28,033 nucleotides of DNA, from positions 1 through 28,033 of the IMG/VR virus record IMGVR_UViG_3300030107_004538. The stretch is one strand, 5' to 3'. The notes below the pieces were generated by a model that did no database searches, was not told the origin of the DNA, and saw only the letters and a list, made by a program, of their open reading frames with translations. Origin of the DNA: a virus. Made by a program: the position numbers and the translations under genes. This document shows positions 27,201 through 28,033 of this stretch, in pieces; position 1 is the first letter of the stretch; the number at the start of each line of letters is the position of its first letter.

Positions 27201-27304
27201 GATCCAAACCCAATAGGTTTTTGAAATTGCTGATCATAAGACTCAATATCTTTACCTGGTACAGATACGTTTCCTTTAGAAAGGTTTTTAACAAAATTTG
27301 GCAT
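15245..27304 (-). CDS. Giant multi-domain virion-associated protein with RNA polymerase-like and zincin domains
   Basis: 4019 residues, roughly 450 kDa. Order: (1) residues 1-90 Gln/Ala-rich, polar; (2) about 90-430 Gly/Ala-rich with several hydrophobic helices (LPNLLAMMTGGYAVGKV, LYMAIDMLSWGFAYAGIG), like membrane-penetrating ejection proteins; (3) about 430-1080 charged, coiled-coil and low-complexity, with repeated LFPETELTEEE; (4) zincin motif HEYGGH at 1133-1138; (5) about 1300-2350 mixed helical region with no family recognised; (6) about 2380-2760 RNA-polymerase-like module with DLDGD at 2529-2533; (7) about 2760-3650 helical, charged; (8) membrane segment near 3673-3700 (LYGVLGFGIIPAIGNILIG) and an Ala-rich one near 3905-3925; (9) basic C-terminus. 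Layout and size recall N4 gp50 and crAss-like giant proteins, packaged in the virion and injected. No frameshift or stop interrupts it. Confidence 0.85.
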   Translation of the reverse strand: MPNFVKNLSKGNVSVPGKDIESYDQQFQKPIGFGSFNQLGEEEALLQQQEAQETGTTDSQLDALAAQQVSAAESPLAAQMAAGPAPGQIIPEDVGDVLMPIEQRTGRQFVAGVGDVIMQVGDVLTFANAVNPLTGWTLNYADPIGDSIRALGKPFQDYAVNYAPKEIQEFNWGDLGNPDFWGQEVARVLPNLLAMMTGGYAVGKVATTALNKSMKKMIKSGKVVPGVTAGGVQIKQGAGLLGRLAAVEKTGEAALLGNVLTRSGKLAGLGLGGGSFMNVVDGAMVAGAGYREARERGLSNGASRLVAANIWAENSLYMAIDMLSWGFAYAGIGQMVLSRTLGKAAMQGAKRTFAQKLRPFAIAAGVGGAEGMEEQFQETYQEWIVEKNIRKREGRDYMGYWDYFTSPEGMKVRGVAFATGIVPGGKAFINTMAERQSIIEEREEALNSIINSDMTDMQKKQEVIRLVTTDAAVNGRTEEMSQYLTQLLQEEKIDQQSHDIYQENLIKTTEAWNNMEFSEEMTDIQKEAYFLAEHAILDAAYDIEAINEAYEENVNAVKKQKGMNQEQKEAAIQKLELKKQAEIEAVENLINEKEVLKAAIINSVITESAPQGRRRYRKGVKEAPVTTEEDKVVTKEVKPGTFVSKEAPQLSPELEKKWTMQGQEETLNNEYREKAIENLKANNITETRSNILAEMNRLKNSPEGKSIKQRVTSFFKDKAKKKGKGLIQKGKDLLKKGVDAVKGVVGGVKTTGDVAIAAGILSSKALKAARNIASKIADTTGQLAKSFQEGFNKIKVNKEGKKEQIFNEDGSVANQEAVDQIRETIKEVSGETLTDEDINSLFPEGIPTKNGEVDIETIKQDINNILATEETKEKADKKIDEGIDMTDPRNIIIKPSEVIEEIRRRKGSDVYTQEEYDAVEQELKEQKAKERKLFPETELTEEEMSAIEQLFPENLELQKKLEEVFGKNYEKKLSAEELISAIEELFPETELTEEERKAIESAPLFAKYDKLKREGKEETEKIDKFFDNIKENNKDTEPVTKKKKKPKKKGRFGNNSQRVTVSEDPGTSVIQALRDETTLRRLLKMYRNSQVDKTALVVMNRLTKVVPSDVLGEAIVGAIFIKADREWQETLAHEYGGHIFYRAYKHTQPVKKGVNNLMETPLWDETVKTYPNLMMYTYTDPRTGESHTLTIEDLADHMDRLVSDKRTKWAKSEEAEYRQVRELIEDMNRKLNTGKYSRSELNTDYDRLKSLLDANGWLKEVSKNKQEALKEEMWALSTEENSQVVLEQMLGATFPKKLEEHKGYAKRFWNRIKRQFGNKEEISKQVLRQQNPELKDIDDIPTLQESMRTIVNKRQRRHTLNTYSTSQSSKRLAKDVLKGIDPAYQKQMGDILSQLNRDILGLVGLKDKGGKNIKGFEGKKIKITEAGKTKYLTAEQFIKDRERYIPLIIDSAIKKINKGWGVNSKFLNTEKIISFAEEKVATYLIPQSPEFRKFWNEITIKDIREDLIKRSPAEEGVTRADLDPAIAEQFLTDEDWIAKAVETIDEMITKQFGTDPDFFFEEGHGNQDKFNYEKKKSIDDVVSPTVQRLIRVFLNEEYGIDTKTKKPGIKKSQRGGKHLQGTLMMAGFDSKNDPSAFIDTIRSSNDEQTIRFVQWLENLLENDPTKADAFLMMLHKEFSGRVHEDIFSYNQEEDNEGMHEFFTEEAMAFEEKNLEDYIMDQFNYFYVNPESPRQIKNDRIEDIRELMKLDLNNLTDKQAEQLLKNYVFINPHSENKIDWVRIRAKGVNYNGVNYTLSEVVPKLLSKGFVRTNTLNENMTRKLVKQLIISSRMKNYITMVNNVEGNPTNLVNKESYIHNRKRNIEDVFEIQEYEKDENGNPTDAYFDRVDKLLAENEGNVFLEMLAEGQRLRMSYLGGLHSSINNSGSNYVRMNGTELMAADMGAFFKGIKDTKSGIPFYKQAIGVFGEKTRRYYVNSPAFQTMKEIKTELDKLKYLADKTYKDGSAVFPVLKKDGSIDNIWVRDKINEIKNHIQENIHIYKGKKNYSSILTNNGQFKSNADNELRMYVLNYAMNRIQAQRLMIGKHENSKTAIDYSKRASGAIARHIPFDRDAKIETVMFEDLYKVNGSNSFIPLSELPEEYLLNGNPNPEFVTNATDGAMYILPEDAQQAKAGYGLLNDFGNFFKFVYYGSSPNHILPKDQSINVDAMYLKGNTFVLTDSIVGDSKHLQNIKQVLEERKKRQEGNFVVAVAGSAVKIGFDTDKAMHTIGEDTVNHNNIDSIQKDLFTNEDGEFQVLSGENFGVQLILDKERTEAPLPVQMFGNIMINANNDIETQSIAEGVINNLTNAMQQKSNTETGDILIKEKYRNNDKALDKSDKSILKRLGNWVGNPVDKLTNVASALFPKLNIIKNSVGASVIAQTGSKLILNGQGKLKGAGTIGYQTSDAGHALKAHQSLQTNMGAIFGSEIIAPASLKKLGYKVGDVVLGTRIPASKLSDTNVLVIKSFHSTESGSAITMPAELTNKIGADLDGDAIFVSTEYRTGQEKWKQTYNKAFRGMVQYLSHPKMRNDILKPIEFESEVRGAISGSNIKLNKEDVAVKAENLSPVGDMEIFNDNVPARNLIGIAAVMNRNLNYLSFYNTEFDFEIDIDGKVSNSLNNENPNNHFGVAQIMNIILDNPTHLFANKLGITRNTVNQFIILKRMGYSFEQIATIMNSNAAKLYNKYAGDKLVTHKETFTTYTPAEKALLELDMKVGKESVNADVELENMNQKKRVATMRGIQKKLKTESGLTIKIDTNNINDLEVLTLLSTLDEVSRDVYDFGSILNVYKTWPNSSHQGHQIIERFERLGTVVEEEGKPVYRSRIKKESADKFKEDKMIKNNLFTLNNIIKNYEISNIVDSNEGTMMNNVLKDFSSHQNPMAAHGRVSRKYALIRMQQELSVLKDLQNEQDLILQIEENILQESLKEDPNLFLTESITMLGQYDRVTKEKRNKKFRINKQFINEYTTEAEIDLYKSEFAKLSPELQKAIIQLDFIHNRWIGATTAVLWSDNVWQGLNPELEAMRNKMNTDPLSSQEMDKVARELLLEQYRLIPVANTKDVIKKGNRYEYFPYENSIRPDSVTVRNLQESGRVHYIKSWDKGQGKYIVLEYTGRNGKYKLVDADGVLPEFGGTPRKITRAEKTEFEKKAAQAKIKKLARRRGGKFKGLTGSTRLKRSNIPDHGTVDILSREEWLKKKGITLSNLDSEAQRLIIVEYNNYVEQMENEVLPFLIALENDGIKDYSIDELINLSIEYGNLNQYEQEVSELINGIIGTELAIRYSEQQTKVTGVKEGTEDISWVQMWLMSNNIPGDHPAAQAVIKKIETEHAKYVKAYKAQVARISKAERAINRKLRKEVGWPKYMQLLLTGKWGEYKYRNMIDIMPDNYIRLKSEKEIKALSPEEIEFYESFVELMRKYEYNQEGYIPHMMMNSFESFANRGLFGLYNSKLGSTADINHIMVDGLGPSGKKVIMPFQEWREMYRNGAIETVGGRKVMELEKLRTKAYKYLKSGKDANGKPIGMSKAEARAMLGSNLFKDFASSKQVKMADIGTKNLGDIGRLFARASVFARGDSHIEGATGFEGMERVSPLIDGLIKMYKQGGNMKMAKYFQEVWKDGYLLNRKQEQFGKVGDTMIDAFIKYTLYGVLGFGIIPAIGNILIGKYNQMRSKGGKEFALGEKRFWDHKNWKRNHAIINKIMRHEYNVFDDIYSVKEKNKIDEIVFWPMNASEFWIQGAAFLGTMTEQELNAYDVNEDGELIIKEGMENSALSPQETVKRYDKIKREQGRGYSPVDQRLMGMYSWGRAMLQFTRWFPTLVNERFGPETINRFGEAEIGSYTAAAQVGRDLIMGKMTLKEFKKLPQHKKDAIKKWGRGVKIAMAVALMAAAVGGGDDKDKGVLDKLLDDIFIFTDPDRMKWTLTPASYWTMKNVYHGTRHFATGATAERSGLYLEKGEKKWKSDLYRTLPALRPFTKRDEESSVRYR
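19024..20164 (-). other. RNA polymerase-like double-psi-barrel module in the giant protein
   Basis: Residues about 2380-2760. Landmarks in order: a strand-rich segment (GASVIAQTGSKLILNGQGKL), SEIIAPASLKKLGYKVGDVV, LGTRIP with Arg2490 (compare beta-prime RAPTLHR and the RIP of crAss-like polymerases), a strand VLVIKSFHS, ITMPAEL, then GADLDGDAIFVS with Asp2529, 2531 and 2533 as magnesium ligands. About 120-220 residues later come NLIGIAAVMNRNLNYLSF and a helical block (AQIMNIILDNPTHLFANKLG, then LKRMGYSFEQIATIMN) comparable to the helical part after the catalytic barrel in crAss-like enzymes. The DxDGD signature is known from QDE-1-type and phi14:2 gp66-type polymerases. I could not identify the lysines of the first barrel with confidence. 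Confidence 0.75.
23480..23990 (-). other. Zincin metallopeptidase-like domain in the giant protein
   Basis: Residues about 1105-1275. HEYGGH (His1133, Glu1134, His1138) follows a strand VGAIFIKADREWQETLA, which is the usual edge strand then active-site helix of zincins. A candidate third zinc ligand, Glu1271 or Glu1272 in LKEEMWAL, lies about 135 residues on, in a helix like the E..A helix of phage polyvalent-protein zincins. Possible roles: self-processing of the giant chain, or cleaving host protein after injection. Confidence 0.65.
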
Positions 27305-27305
27305 A

Positions 27306-28033
27306 TTATTCTTTTGTGTTTAATATATCTGCCCATAAGTCAGCAGATCTTTTTACTTTTTTTGCAAAATTAAAATTATTTGTTTCCATTAGCTTATAAT
27401 AATTAGACACATTTCCTCCTTTAAGTACTTCAAACCATTCGGCATTATTAGGATGTGCAACAAATTTACTAAAGTTTGCTATATTATTAAGTAATTCATT
27501 TGCTGGATCTTTTGATTTTGGATCAATACTTTCCATCATTTCTGCCATTAATAAAGGATACATATGTTTAGGAATACCATTAAGTTCCATTCTCTGTTGT
27601 AACGGATTTCCAAATGTGTCCATTAATGTCATTACAGATTCGGGAGATCCATCGCCATAAGCTTTAGCTATTTTCTTTTGACTCTGAACTATTCTTTTAT
27701 TTTCTGAAGACTGTTCATTTATTTTATGATAAGTATCTATATTTTGATTTCTTTCAGTAGCTAAATCTTCATTAATATCCATTGATTTATTTATTGCAGC
27801 CCTAAACATATCTGATTCAACGTTAATTTCTTTATAATATAAATCATCTCTTATTAAGTCAGAATCTCTAAGCTCTGCAATTACCACAGGAGCAACCTCT
27901 ACATTACCATAAAGCTCTTTCATTTCTTCTCTTTTATCTTTATCTTTTATATCAGTAATTAAGAATGATTCATATCTATTTGTTTTAGGATTAAATCCAT
28001 ATCCTTTATACCCAACAAACATACCTTGATAGT
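27306..28033 (-). CDS. Unknown helical protein upstream of the giant (5' end cut off by window)
   Basis: The frame is open to the right edge (reading ..YQGMFVGYKG at the border), so ATG 28022 need not be the true start. The visible 238+ residues begin with a short strand region (GYGFNPKTNRYESFLI), continue as a charged helical middle (KRIVQSQKKIAKAYGDGSPE), and end in a helical part (NGIPKHMYPLLMAEMMESID, then FAKKVKRSADLWADILNTKE). No family recognised. It ends one base before the giant gene's start, so it is co-translated with it; by position it may be another internal virion or ejection protein, or an assembly partner of the giant. Confidence 0.6.
   Translation of the reverse strand, partial: YQGMFVGYKGYGFNPKTNRYESFLITDIKDKDKREEMKELYGNVEVAPVVIAELRDSDLIRDDLYYKEINVESDMFRAAINKSMDINEDLATERNQNIDTYHKINEQSSENKRIVQSQKKIAKAYGDGSPESVMTLMDTFGNPLQQRMELNGIPKHMYPLLMAEMMESIDPKSKDPANELLNNIANFSKFVAHPNNAEWFEVLKGGNVSNYYKLMETNNFNFAKKVKRSADLWADILNTKE

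Noticed and set aside
15245-27304. Rightward frames opposite the giant gene (for example near 16539, 21544, 24092 and 26000)
   Set aside because: All are Ser/Leu/Phe/Ile-rich antisense shadows of Lys/Glu-rich coding sequence, with no shared operon structure.
15245-27304. T7/N4-type single-subunit RNA polymerase in the giant protein
   Set aside because: I looked for the palm and finger motifs of that family and found none; the only polymerase-like signature is the unrelated DxDGD barrel motif.
1-28033. tRNA genes, integrase, transposase or lysogeny regulators
   Set aside because: No cloverleaf, recombinase motif or repressor-like gene was seen; nearly all bases are accounted for by coding sequence.

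Overview
The window is a gene-dense, AT-rich segment of a tailed double-stranded DNA phage whose likely host is a marine member of the Bacteroidota, probably a flavobacterium. The host call rests on three things: a phage-encoded secreted protein ending in a type IX secretion (T9SS) sorting domain, a system restricted to Bacteroidota; signal peptides ending in the ..S/Q style common there; and low GC with start codons that mostly lack Shine-Dalgarno sequences. No host gene, tRNA, integrase, transposon or CRISPR array was seen, and no stretch over 300 bases lacks a gene. Both edges cut through genes.

Layout. Bases 1-2877 run rightward: the end of a PD-(D/E)XK exonuclease (RecE-like), an unknown protein, a 40-residue basic protein, a DUF3310 protein, a radical-SAM protein resembling spore photoproduct lyase, and five very small membrane or basic proteins. 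This is the tail of a DNA metabolism/accessory region. It meets a convergent leftward block at about 2880 with only 9 bp between stop codons. Everything from 28033 down to 2887 is leftward and tightly packed (many 1- or 4-base overlaps), and looks like one or a few late transcripts.

Read in its own direction, the leftward block starts with an unknown helical protein, then a 4019-residue giant protein (15245-27304). The giant has glycine/alanine-rich hydrophobic segments near the N-terminus, a long charged low-complexity region, a zincin HExxH motif (residues 1133-1138), an RNA-polymerase-type DxDGD catalytic motif (residues 2529-2533) in a context like the virion RNA polymerases of crAss-like phages, and membrane segments near its C-terminus. 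I read it as a virion-packaged, ejected, multi-domain protein carrying a two-barrel RNA polymerase. After it come structural/adhesion genes (a small virion-like protein, a LamG lectin-like protein, an unknown), a predicted outer-membrane beta-barrel with signal peptide, a small membrane protein, a staphylococcal-type nuclease, several micro-genes, coiled-coil membrane proteins, a secreted thioredoxin-fold protein lacking CxxC, a 1096-residue Cys-rich repeat protein with a T9SS sorting domain, a three-TM holin-like protein, three tandem paralogous virion-like proteins, a DUF5675 protein (possible wall enzyme), another structural-type protein, and a calcineurin-like phosphoesterase.

How they may work together (inference): the giant enters the cell and starts early transcription without host polymerase; the LamG and small beta-rich proteins belong to the particle surface or tail; the nuclease, holin-like, DUF5675 and phosphoesterase genes deal with host DNA, exit or DNA processing; and the beta-barrel, thioredoxin-like and T9SS-tagged proteins form an envelope-directed set that could remodel the infected cell's surface, for example to block superinfection. 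The two points most worth following are the RNA polymerase module inside the giant protein and the phage-encoded T9SS cargo.
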